Part shown: in pieces, positions 1 to 8,388 of the stretch
Layout of the letters: each line of letters begins with the position of its first letter
How positions within the stretch are numbered: the stretch's first letter is position 1
Assembly (NCBI GenBank): GCA_963804245.1
Contig: CAWDPQ010000016.1
Location: 1-64,000 of the forward strand
Source: CAWDPQ01 sp963804245
GTDB taxonomy: Bacteria > Acidobacteriota > Vicinamibacteria > Vicinamibacterales > 2-12-FULL-66-21
DNA length: 64,000 nucleotides
Direction of reading: 5' to 3'
Program-made: the position numbers and the translations under genes
The notes under the pieces: generated by a model
Seen by the model: the letters and a program-made list of their open reading frames with translations, nothing else
Told to the model about the DNA's origin: nothing
Databases searched by the model: none

Positions 1-451
1 CGGAGGCACCTTCCTGGCCCAAGGCAACCACGCCATGCTTGACAGTGATGAAATAGCCGTTGCCAAGGTAGCCGGCGGTGCCGTAGCTGCTGGTACCCCG
101 GTCGTCGTATGAATAGAGCTCGACGAAACTGTGCCGTCGCTCGCGAATCAGCGTCAGGGGCAACAGGCCCATTTCGGTCTGGAGCTGACGCTTGACATCG
201 GCGACGATGGCGGCGCGCTTCTCGTGATCGAATACGTGGGCGTCAACAACAGTGGGCGGTGACGAAATGCCGGCGGCGCGGGTCGGCGCGAGCTCTTGTT
301 GTTTGCGCAACAGATCGATGTCTGCGCGCAGGGCCGCGAATCCGTGCTGTGGGTCGACGCTGGGCCGGGCCCCTAGGTAACTGCCCAGGCCCAAAAACAG
401 AACGGCGAACGCTGCGGCGACTGCAGGGCCAGCAACACGATCTTTGCCCAT
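1..451 (-). CDS. Secreted trypsin-like serine protease, N-terminal part (runs off window)
   Basis: An open frame begins with ATG at 451 and is still open at base 1, giving 150 residues. Residues 7-25 form a hydrophobic segment (VAAAFAVLFLGLGSYLG) that would be a signal anchor or signal peptide. A charged, partly helical spacer follows. Near residue 127 the segment YGTAGYLGNGYFITVKHGVV resembles the start of the chymotrypsin-fold domain, where GxGFxV precedes the catalytic histidine (here the H of VKH). The aspartate and serine of the triad would lie outside the window, so the assignment rests on one motif. The nearest upstream gene on this strand is a frameshifted exported protein about 500 bases away. 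Confidence 0.5.
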   Translation of the reverse strand, partial: MGKDRVAGPAVAAAFAVLFLGLGSYLGARPSVDPQHGFAALRADIDLLRKQQELAPTRAAGISSPPTVVDAHVFDHEKRAAIVADVKRQLQTEMGLLPLTLIRERRHSFVELYSYDDRGTSSYGTAGYLGNGYFITVKHGVVALGQEGAS

Positions 452-954
452 CGTCCACACTCCAAGTTCGGCAGCTGAATCCGCTCACCGATGCTTGACG
501 ATGAGCTTCCAGACGTGATCACGCGTCTCACGCCCTGAATCGCTGCTGCGACGGCCATTGGAAGGGCAACGGGGATGCCGTTGTCCAACGCGCGCAAACG
601 GGCGCGAATGCGCTAATTCCGCGTGTGGCCAGCGGCCGGCGGGCGTCTGAAAGCACGCAGCGTGCGCGTCACTATTCATTAGCCCCGCAACTCGGTATCG
701 GACGAGCGTTCTGGTGGTCTGTTCGATTTCGCTGAGCGCGTCGTGTCAGCGTTCCTGTGATATCGCGTGGATATCGCACGAAGGCGATGCCACTGTGTGT
801 GGGCGAACGAAGTGCTCTAAACGCGCGCCTTTACCGGCGCGCCTCGACGCCGGTTAGGTGTGACCTGGTGGCATGCAGATTGATGTCACGACCAGTGTCG
901 CACAGCCGCGTCGACGAAAGAGAGGACCGGTGGCGACGATCGATATGCGCGGGC
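452..954. other. Intergenic stretch without a convincing gene
   Basis: No frame here has convincing protein features. Bases 823-829 and 836-842 form a perfect 7-bp inverted repeat (GCGCGCC / GGCGCGC) around a 6-base loop, and GATATCGC occurs twice near 760-778. The right end overlaps a doubtful zinc-ribbon frame. The stretch may be decayed coding sequence. Confidence 0.4.
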
Positions 955-1085
955 TCACGCCGTTGACGACGACGAGACGCTGTCCGTTGTGCCGTGCGAG
1001 TAATTTCCGCTGGTTTGGGATTCTGCGTGTGTGCGTGGCATGCGCCAATGTATTCCATTGGCGCGACGCGCTATGCGAGTCGTAG
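873..1085 (+). CDS. Possible small zinc-ribbon protein
   Basis: This 70-residue frame contains CPLCRASNFRWFG followed 13 residues later by CVAC, a CxxC...CxxC spacing typical of zinc ribbons, and ends with FHWRDALCES. GTG at 930 is an alternative start that would leave a compact 51-residue ribbon protein. No clear ribosome-binding site was seen. It overlaps, on the other strand, the poorer half of a frameshifted exported-protein frame, so only one of the two is likely real. No function beyond metal binding can be suggested. Confidence 0.25.
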   Translation: MQIDVTTSVAQPRRRKRGPVATIDMRGLTPLTTTRRCPLCRASNFRWFGILRVCVACANVFHWRDALCES

Positions 1086-1427
1086 CCGGCATGGTGACGA
1101 GCGGGACGTCGGTCTCGCTCATCTCGTGAGCCGGGACACGGATAAACGGCACTGTCCCTTCGGACTTGAAGGCAAAGCCGGCAACGTACTCGTGGACGTT
1201 CGGGATACGCAGCCACTGTTCAGTGGTTGGCCGGAGTAGTCGTCCTGAATCATCCCTTGCACCACAACCGGCGTCGATGGCCAGGGAAGGCGATGAAACT
1301 GGATCGGCGCACCTGTGACCAGTGGAACGCCTACGACGTGAATGTCTTGCGCTTGAGCAAGCGCAGAAGTCGCAAACGTGGCAAGGGCTGATAGCAGCGC
1401 AACTGTCCGATTGCTCCGCCTGCTCAT
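955..1427 (-). pseudogene. Small exported protein with a frameshift near 1215
   Basis: The first frame (1427 to about 1215) starts MSRRSNRT and has a typical signal peptide ending ALAQAQ, then a hydrophobic, proline-containing segment. The downstream half fits another frame (WLRIPNVHEYVAGFAFKSEG, then VPFIRVPAHEMSETDVPLVTMP), which continues to a stop at 955-957. A one-base shift around 1215 would join them into about 155 residues. The tail after TTRIARRAN is low-complexity and may not belong. The family is not recognised. The break may be a real mutation or an assembly indel. Confidence 0.35.
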
Positions 1428-1701
1428 GTGCCTTGCCTCAGAAGCATCCTGACGACGTCATCGCAAAGGACCGCATGTGCTGATCGTCGGACCAACGCTG
1501 TCAGCATGTGTCATCCTGTTGCGAATACGAATCATCGAGTTTACCTCTGGGCTCGATCCGATCGGTGGACAGGTTACCCGAGCTCCGCCTCGATCGTCTT
1601 CAATAATGTTGATAGGCACGGCATTTCCGCATTGACGAAGCGTCGTGCCGCACGTCGCAGGCAGATGAGGGAGAGAGGGGGAGGGGGGAAACGAAAGAGC
1701 C
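1428..1701. other. Intergenic stretch with a purine tract
   Basis: No gene is supported here. Bases about 1667-1695 are almost pure purine (GAGGGAGAGAGGGGGAGG and following). The recognisable tail of a decayed histidine kinase begins immediately after it. Confidence 0.4.
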
Positions 1702-1913
1702 GTGCGTCGAGGGATATTATGGATTGCGCGGCACGCCGGAACGGGCCACACTGATAGACGGGAAACTGGCGGTGTGGAGCGAGGTTGGCGCAGGGAACGG
1801 AGGTGGAGCTGCGGATTCCAGCCAGCACCGTCTATGCGACTGCGCGGAGGCGCTCCTGTGGTCACGGTTTCTGCCAGCAGTCTGCCGGCAGAAGAGAGAG
1901 GAGATGCGGCTTG
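1702..1913 (+). pseudogene. Remnant of a sensor histidine kinase C-terminus
   Basis: The first part reads YYGLRGTPERATLIDGKLAV, the G2-box end of a HATPase domain. After a one-base insertion (CAGGGAACGG here, CAGGGACGG in the intact kinase) the reading continues as AQGTEVELRIPAS. Both pieces match the end of the intact kinase that finishes at 7895 (GLRGMPERAALIGGKLAV, then GTEVELRLPARIAYAT), and the match is obvious at nucleotide level. Upstream of about 1700 nothing of the kinase remains. The remnant sits directly in front of an intact response regulator, as expected for the last piece of a kinase-regulator operon. Confidence 0.8.
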
Positions 1914-2552
1914 ACGGGTGGCAGCTCGCCGATTCGGATTCTCGCGGTCGACGATCATCCAGTTGTTCGCGACGGGATCGCCGGACTCATCGCTATTCAG
2001 ACCGATATGACCTTGGTGGCGCAAGCCGCCAACGGCCGTGAAGCGATCCAGCAATTCCGCACTCACCGTCCCGACGTGACGTTGATGGACATTCAGATGC
2101 CGGAGATGAATGGCCTCGACGCGCTGATCGCCATTCGAACGGAGTTCCCGGATGCACGAGTGATCGTGCTGACGACATACGAGGGCGATGTGCACATCCT
2201 CCGCGCCCTCAAGGCCGGTGCTCAGGGCTACCTGCTCAAGAACACCCTCCACACGGAACTCCTGCAAACCATCCGGGCCGTCCACGGCGGGAAGCGAGGT
2301 CTTTCGCCCGAGGTCTCGTTCCAGGTCGCCCAGCATATGAGCGATCAGACCCTCACACCAGCAGAAATCGCTGTATTGCGCCTGATCGCCGACGGGAACG
2401 CGAACAAGCAGATTGCCGATCACCTCCGCATCACAGAGGACACCGTCAAAGGGCGCGTCAAGAGCATTCTTGCGAAACTCGACGCCAACGACCGGACGCA
2501 CGCGGCGATCATCGGCCTGAAGAGAGGAATCATTGACCTCTCTAGCGTCTAG
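1911..2552 (+). CDS. NarL/FixJ-family response regulator (REC + LuxR HTH)
   Basis: This is a two-component output protein expected to bind DNA when phosphorylated. The start is taken as TTG at 1911 because it aligns with the ATG that follows the paralogous kinase at 7892 and has a GAGAGGAG ribosome-binding site just upstream. That gives 213 residues. The receiver domain (about 8-125) has the acidic pair D14 D15, phospho-acceptor D60 in LMDIQMPEMNG, the threonine in VLTTYEG and the lysine in YLLKN. The LuxR-type HTH (about 150-205) contains LTPAEIAVLRLIADGNANKQ. The kinase that should precede it is only a remnant, so its partner is probably the kinase ending at 7895 or another paralogue (inference). 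Confidence 0.88.
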   Translation: MTGGSSPIRILAVDDHPVVRDGIAGLIAIQTDMTLVAQAANGREAIQQFRTHRPDVTLMDIQMPEMNGLDALIAIRTEFPDARVIVLTTYEGDVHILRALKAGAQGYLLKNTLHTELLQTIRAVHGGKRGLSPEVSFQVAQHMSDQTLTPAEIAVLRLIADGNANKQIADHLRITEDTVKGRVKSILAKLDANDRTHAAIIGLKRGIIDLSSV

Positions 2553-2653
2553 CGCCGTGCCGGCCCCGCCGCACACCTGTCGCCGCCGACCCTAAAGAGT
2601 CACTCCCACGGCCCGGTCGGGGGGTCGCAGTTGCGCCGCCACGACGAATAATC

Positions 2654-3064
2654 GTGTCGAGGTACGTTGTGCGACGCCTGTATTCAACGTTCGCCGGGGG
2701 CTGGCCAGGGATCGGCTTACTGCTGATGCGACTGGTCGTCGGCGCCGTCGTTCTGTGGCACGCTGGCCCGAGCCTGTGGAGCGATCCGCCGTTGCGCATG
2801 ATCATCGCCTATGCGCCGCTGGCACTGGCGGCGCTCCTTCTCATCGCCGGGTTATGGACGCCAGTCGCTGGAGCGGTGGTCGCCGTCGTCGCGATCTCCG
2901 AGATCCTGAGAACGGGCGAACTTCTTAATGGCCGCCTTCTAGCAGCAACGATTGGCTGCGCGTTGACGATGCTCGGGCCAGGCCGGTTGTCGATCGACGC
3001 CCGGCTCTTCGGATGGAAGCGCATCGGAGTACCACCGCGCCGGTCGCATTCGAACGCGCACTGA
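2654..3064 (+). CDS. DoxX-like small integral membrane protein
   Basis: The 136-residue product has about four hydrophobic segments, and its pattern GIGLLLMRLVVGAVVLWHAG is typical of DoxX/DoxD-like membrane proteins. The family is poorly defined functionally; members are linked to quinone or thiosulfate redox chemistry or envelope stress. The start is GTG at 2654; no strong ribosome-binding site is visible. The last 15 residues are basic. It lies alone between the response regulator and a sigma-54 activator, so context does not sharpen its role. Confidence 0.65.
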   Translation: MSRYVVRRLYSTFAGGWPGIGLLLMRLVVGAVVLWHAGPSLWSDPPLRMIIAYAPLALAALLLIAGLWTPVAGAVVAVVAISEILRTGELLNGRLLAATIGCALTMLGPGRLSIDARLFGWKRIGVPPRRSHSNAH

Positions 3065-3264
3065 GTGCGGCGTTTTCCGCGATCTCGAACCCGTTCGCAC
3101 CGTCCTTTACTTGTCCGCCAACACCAGCCGGGGCTACCCGAAAGAGTCGTCGCCACACACCCGACTCAGTCCTCTCCATAGCGCCTTATGGGCCGACCAA
3201 TGCGCCCGAAGGGAGGTTGTGGCCCTCGAGTCGAAGCCCAGAATCGCCAAAGACAGGGAGGGCA

Positions 3265-4322
3265 ATGACGATGCTGGCTATGGCAAAGACGGACCACGAC
3301 ATCCACGACGATCGTGCCCAGCGTATCGACGCCGCCGTGCCGCGAGGTCTCGACCATCCGACGGCGGGCACCCACCTGCGCATCGTCGGCGAGTCTGTCG
3401 AATGGCGCGGGGTACTGCGCGACGCAAGGCAGGTCGCCGCGACCGATACGACGGTGCTCATTACCGGCGATTCGGGCACCGGCAAGGAAGTCGTCGCGCG
3501 GTTCATCCATGCCGCGTCTCCGCGCAGGACCCGGCCGTTCGTCGCGCTGAATTGCGCCGCGTTGCCCGAGCAGCTGCTCGAGTCCGAGCTGTTTGGCTAC
3601 GAGCGCGGCGCCTTCACGAGCGCGCACCAGGCAAAGCCCGGCCAGATCGAACTGGCGTCGGGCGGCGTGTTGTTCCTCGACGAGGTGACCGAGATGAGTC
3701 TCTCCGCGCAGGCGAAGTTCCTGCGCGTGCTTCAGGAACGCGAGTTCCAGCGCCTCGGCGGCACGCGGCTCGTCAAGGCGAACATCCGGGTGATCGCCGC
3801 GACCAACCGCGACCTGCGCAAAGCGGTGGAGCGCGGCACCTTTCGCGAGGACCTGTTCTACCGCCTCGGCGTGTTCGACATCCAGATTCCGCCGCTGCGC
3901 GATCGTGCCGCGGACATCGTGCCGCTGAGCGACAGCTTTCTGCAGGAGATCGGCAGGTCCTTCGGACGACGACCCGCTGAACTGACGCGCGAGGCACGAG
4001 CCGCGCTTCTCCAGTACGAGTGGCCCGGCAACGTGCGAGAGCTGCGCAACGTCCTGGAGCGGGCAGCGATCCTCTGTGACGGCGGGCCGATCGACGTGAG
4101 CCATTTGCGCCTGCAGTCAGGTGCCAAGGCACTCCGCAACGACACCACGGATCTGAGCGTCTCGAACGCACCACGATCGCGAAGGTCCTGCAGGACTGCC
4201 GAGGAAACAAGACGAAGGCCGCGCGACGACTCAATCTGTCACGCACGCAGCTCCACCTTCGGGTTCGCAAGTACGGACTCGAGGAAGCCATGCAGCGCGT
4301 AATTTGTCGGTCTGGGAGGTGA
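3265..4322 (+). pseudogene. Sigma-54-dependent activator, frameshifted before its Fis-type HTH
   Basis: The AAA+ sigma-54 interaction domain is nearly complete: Walker A GDSGTGKE, the sigma-54 contact loop as GAFTSA (usual GAFTGA), Walker B GGVLFLDEVTEM, sensor region AATNRDLR and WPGNVRELRNVLERA. Near 4150 the frame is lost. Shifting one base restores TIAKVLQDCRGNKTKAARRL and then LNLSRTQLHLRVRKYGLEEA, a Fis-type HTH ending at TGA 4320-4322. ATG 3265 is preferred because AGGGAGGG lies just upstream. There is no receiver domain, only about 50 N-terminal residues of unknown role. Without the shift the product would lack a DNA-binding domain. The shift may be an assembly indel. Confidence 0.8.
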
Positions 4323-4833
4323 CGTCATGCGTCGATCGAATCGAATGAAGCGGATCCTGCGCGACCAATGGGAACATTTCCTCCCCTCCACGCTCCAACG
4401 GGGACGATGAGGTTTCGAAGTTCAGTTTTTTTTGCGGAGCCAGGCATGAGAACAGCAATTGGTCGGCGGATCATCTTCTCGCGAACTCGGAGAACCGATC
4501 TTCTTCGCGCGTTTCTATCACCGCGGGTCCATTCGCCAGCGCGCGGCCACGGCCGACGCACCTTGCGGCGACCAGCCTCGACTCGCTCCGGCGTCGGCAC
4601 GGTGACGCCCCGCCACACGCCCGCCTCATTCAGGACGATGGGCGGTTTCGCTTGCCGCGGAACTGTTCATCGTCTCCCGCGTCTCCCGCTTGCATCCATC
4701 GCTCGTTCTGATGAACTAGGATCACGGCGGCGGCGGACCCGCGGATCGTCCAACTGGGGCTGAAGTTCACTTTTTAGTTCATGTCACACAGTCGCTGAGC
4801 ATGAATCCTGGCGGGCCGGTGGATGGAGCGGGC
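4323..4833. other. Intergenic region upstream of the large sensor kinase
   Basis: No reading frame here shows protein-family features. An eight-base T run occurs at about 4425-4432 and a shorter T-rich patch (ACTTTTTAGTTCATG) near 4769-4783. The stretch probably contains the promoter of the sensor kinase at 4834, but no clear -35/-10 pair was found. Confidence 0.4.
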
Positions 4834-7800
4834 ATGCGACGAAGCAGCCTTATGGCGGCTGGCATGCTCCTGGTGTGCTGCTCTGTCGCCTTCGCGCTGA
4901 ACCCGGCTCTCGCCGTCAGTCAGTACGCGCACACTTCGTGGAAAGTCCGTGATGGCGTTTTCAAAGGGTCCATCTACGCCGTCGCCCAGACGCTGGACGG
5001 TTATCTCTGGCTCGGCACCGAATTCGGTCTCGTTCGCTTTGACGGCGTCAGGGCCGTCGCGTGGCAGCCGTCCGGAGACCAGGCTCTCGCTGCGGGCCCC
5101 ATTCACGCGCTGCTCACGGCGCGCGACGGAACGCTGTGGATTGGCGCCCGCACCGGCCTGGCGAGCTTGAAGGCCGGCAAGCTGACGCAGTATCCGGAAC
5201 TCGCGGGCCAGCAGGTGACTGCTCTTCTCGAGGACCGGGAGCGCACAGTATGGGCGGGTTCGGTCGGGATAACCACCGGGAGGCTCTGCGCTATTCAAGC
5301 TGGTCGCGCCACTTGCTCCGAGGACGTTGCCGTCGGCGGCGGCGCTGCGGGCTTCTATGAGGACCGAAAAGGCAATCTCTGGACGGGAGTCCCGAACGGA
5401 CTCTGGAGATGGAAGCCAGGCGCCCCTCAATACTATTCGATTCCAGGGGAGCCAAGCGGCGTCCGAGTTCTAGGTGAAGACGAAGACGGATCGCTTCTGA
5501 TCGTTCGGGGGAGAAGAATCGCCCGCTTCGTCGACGGGCGGCTCGAACCATCGTCCCTGCAGGATGGAGTGCCGGAAGATTTCGCCCGGCGTCTGCTTCG
5601 TGATCGCGATGGCGGGCTGTGGGTCGCTACGCTCAACCGCGGCCTGGCGCACGTGCACGGGGGGCGGACAGATCGGTTCGCCGAAGGGGACGGTCTCTCC
5701 GGGGATTCCGTTCGAGATCTGTTCGAAGATCGTGAAGGCAATATCTGGGTGGCTACCCTGAGCGGCCTCGACCGCTTTCGTGACTTTTCGATTCCGACCT
5801 GGACCCAGAAAGAGGGATTGACCACCCCGCTGGTGTTGTCGGTGCTGGGCGCCAGGGATGGAAGCATCTGGCTGGGCTCTGCTCTCGGCCTGGGCAGATG
5901 GCACAACGGGCAGATTACGCGATTCGGACGTGACGGCGGGCTACTCAATGGGTTGGGCCCGCATTCTCTGTTCGAGGATCATCGGGGGCGCATCTGGGTC
6001 TCGACCAACCGCGACTTCGGCTATCTGCAAAATGATCGGTTCATCCCCATCGGCGCCGTTCCCGGCGGATACGTGCTTTCGATTGTGGAGGATACCGCCC
6101 GTGATATCTGGATCGTCAACTGGCAGCGGGGGCTGATTCGACTGCGGGACGACGCGGTGGAGCAGATTCCCTGGGCGGCGCTCGGGCATTCAGACCACGC
6201 TGTGGCGGCGATCGCGGACCCCGGCAAGGCGGCATCTGGCTTGGTTTCGACAAAGGCGGAATCGCGTACTTCTCTGGAGACCGGCTCAGGGCCGCGTACT
6301 CGGCAGAAAATGGCGTTGGCGCCGGGCAAATCCTGGACCTTCGGTTCAGTGCGGATGGCGCACTCTGGGCTGCAACGCAGGGCGGCCTCAGCCGGTTGAA
6401 AGGCGGGAGCATTGAGACGCTGTCCAGCAAAAACGGTTTGCCCTGCGATACGGTTCACTGGTCGATGGAAGACGACGACCGGGCGTTGTGGTTGTACACG
6501 GCCTGCGGTCTCGTGCGCATCGCTCGCTCAGAGGTCGACACCTGGGCCGCGGCCGTGGAGAAAGACAAACACACGACGGTCGCCCTTCAGTTCACCGTGT
6601 TCGACAGCTCTGACGGCGTCCGAAGCAATCTGGTGTTCCACCCGCAGAGACCGCGCGTGACGAAGACGGCGGATGGCACATTCTTGTTCTTGCCGATCGA
6701 TGGCGTGAGCATGGTTGATCCGCGCCGCCTCCGCCGCAACGAACTACCGCCCCCCGTGTACGTTGAGCAGATCACCGCCGACCGCGCGACGTACGATGCT
6801 GCTCAAGGCCTGCGCCTGCCGCCGCGCGTGCGCGACCTGCAAATCGACTACACGGCGCTGAGCCTCGTCGCGCCGGAGAAGAACCGCTTCCGCGTCAAGC
6901 TGGAAGGGCGCGATCGCGACTGGCAGGACGTCGGCACGCGACGGCAGGCGTTCTACACCGACCTGGGTCCCGGCATGTACCGCTTTCGCGTCGTCGCGAG
7001 CAACAACAGCGGCGTGTGGAACGAAGCGGGCACCACGTTGGAATTCTCGATCGCGCCGGCGTACTACCAGACGCGATGGTTCCAGGCCGCGATTTCGGGC
7101 GGCATGTTCGCGCTGCTCTGGGTGGCGTATCGGCTGCGAATCCGTCAAGTCGCGCGGCAGTTCAACCGCACCCTGGACGCGCGCGTCAGCGAGCGGACGC
7201 GCATCGCGCGGGAACTGCACGATACGCTGCTGCAAAGCTTTCACGGTCTGCTTCTGCGATTCCAGACCGCCTTGTACCTGCTGCCAGATCGCCCGGCAGA
7301 AGCGAAAGAGACATTAGCTGGTGCGATTGATCACGCGGCGAAGGCGATCACGGAAGGGCGCGATGCCGTGCAGGGATTACGGTCCTCCACCATCGAAGAG
7401 AACAACCTCGCTCTGGCGATCAGCGTGCTGGGAGCAGAACTCGCGGCCGACGGCAGCGGCCTCCGACCGGCATTCCACGTGGCCGTCGAGGGCGAGACGC
7501 GAGAACTCCATCCGATTCTTCGTGACGAGATCTACAAGGTTGCTGCGGAAGCACTTCGGAATGCCTTCCGGCACGCGCATGCCGGACGGGTCGAAGTCGA
7601 GATCCGCTACGCCACCGAGCAATTCCGCTTGCGCGTGCGTGACGATGGTAAGGGAATCGATCCGGAGGTGCTCGCAACCCACGGGCGTGAGGGACACTAC
7701 GGATTGCGCGGCATGCCAGAACGGGCGGCACTGATCGGAGGGAAACTGGCGGTGTGGAGCGAAGTCGGCGCAGGGACGGAAGTGGAGTTGCGCCTTCCTG

Positions 7801-7895
7801 CCCGCATCGCCTACGCGACATCCCGGAGGAAGTCCTGGTTGTCACGGCTGTTGGCTTCCAAGACACCGGCACAGTCCGAAGAGGACGCGTCATGA
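4834..7895 (+). pseudogene. Two-component propeller / Y_Y_Y sensor histidine kinase, one frameshift near 6225
   Basis: The chosen start is ATG 4834 (MRRSSLMAAGMLLVCC), giving a signal peptide. The periplasmic part has repeated propeller blades (DGYLWLGTEFGLVRFDG, DREGNIWVATLSGLDRFRD, DHRGRIWVSTNRDFGYL), then a Y_Y_Y domain, one membrane segment near 7080-7130, a HisKA_3 domain with the phospho-accepting histidine in RIARELHDTLLQSFHG, and a HATPase domain ending GTEVELRLPARIAYAT. Near 6225 the frame breaks; one extra base in CCCGGCAAGGCGGC restores GGIWLGFDKGGIAYFSGDRL and reads straight into the kinase half. The total is about 1020 residues, normal for the family. The stop overlaps the start of a decayed response-regulator head (ATGA). 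Confidence 0.88.
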
Positions 7896-7945
7896 CCGGC
7901 AGCTCACGGCACTGCGCGACGTATTCTGGAGGTCGATGACGGGAG
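7892..7945 (+). pseudogene. Remnant of the start of a response-regulator gene
   Basis: ATG 7892 overlaps the kinase stop as ATGA. The bases ATGACCGGCAGCTC match TTGACGGGTGGCAGCTC at the start of the intact regulator at 1911, and ATTCTGGAGGTCGATGAC matches its ATTCTCGCGGTCGACGAT (ILAVDD). A few extra bases put the acidic pair out of frame, so translation would stop after 15 residues. Similarity ends around 7945. This is the head of a regulator gene whose body is lost. Confidence 0.7.
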
Positions 7946-8288
7946 TGCCGCCGGCGAAAGCCGAAATGCTCTTCGAAAGCCCACTATGGATGAGAGACAT
8001 CGGGCGCTCTATCCGGAGAGCACAAAGAGGCGGAACGCCGACGTCGCGATGTGGGTCGGACTGGCGTTGTGCGCGGCTTGGCTTTATGGTGTCATTCCAT
8101 TAGCGCTCCACGCAGTGCCGTGCGCGGTCAGATATCCAGATCAACGAAGAGAGCCGCGTGATCGGACGCGGCGTGTATGACGGTTCAGTGAGAGAAGCCG
8201 TCGAAAAGGTTGGCGGCGAATTGTTCACAATTGTTCACAAACTCGAGAACGCGGATTCGGCTGAGGGTGGGTAAGTACTTGAGAAGAT
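7946..8288. other. Intergenic stretch with a doubtful small membrane ORF and a tandem 10-mer
   Basis: A 64-residue frame (7986-8180) begins MDERHRALYPESTKRRN and has one hydrophobic segment (VAMWVGLALCAAWLYGVIPL); no family or ribosome-binding site supports it. The decamer TTGTTCACAA is tandemly duplicated at 8221-8240. Nothing else was seen. Confidence 0.35.
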
Positions 8289-8365
8289 TGGCGCGCCCTG
8301 CAAGACTCGAACTTGCGACCTCCTGGTTCGTAGCCAGACGCTCTATCCAACTGAGCTAAGGGCGC
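8289..8365 (-). tRNA. tRNA-Arg (anticodon ACG)
   Basis: Read on the minus strand this folds as a full cloverleaf: acceptor GCGCCCT pairing with AGGGCGC, D arm GCTC...GAGC with AGTTGGATA loop, anticodon stem TCTGG/CCAGG with loop CTACGAA (anticodon ACG), T arm GCAAG TTCGAGT CTTGC, discriminator G. The 3' CCA is encoded in the DNA (8291-8289). The A at position 34 would be read as inosine, decoding CGU/CGC/CGA. Confidence 0.97.
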
Positions 8366-8388
8366 GGCGAAACGGTCATTATATCAGA

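Noticed and set aside
1458..2576. A 372-residue minus-strand frame
   Set aside because: It is the complement of the response regulator and of the kinase remnant.
7986..8180. Small membrane protein of 64 residues
   Set aside because: No ribosome-binding site or family pattern; mentioned only within the intergenic description.
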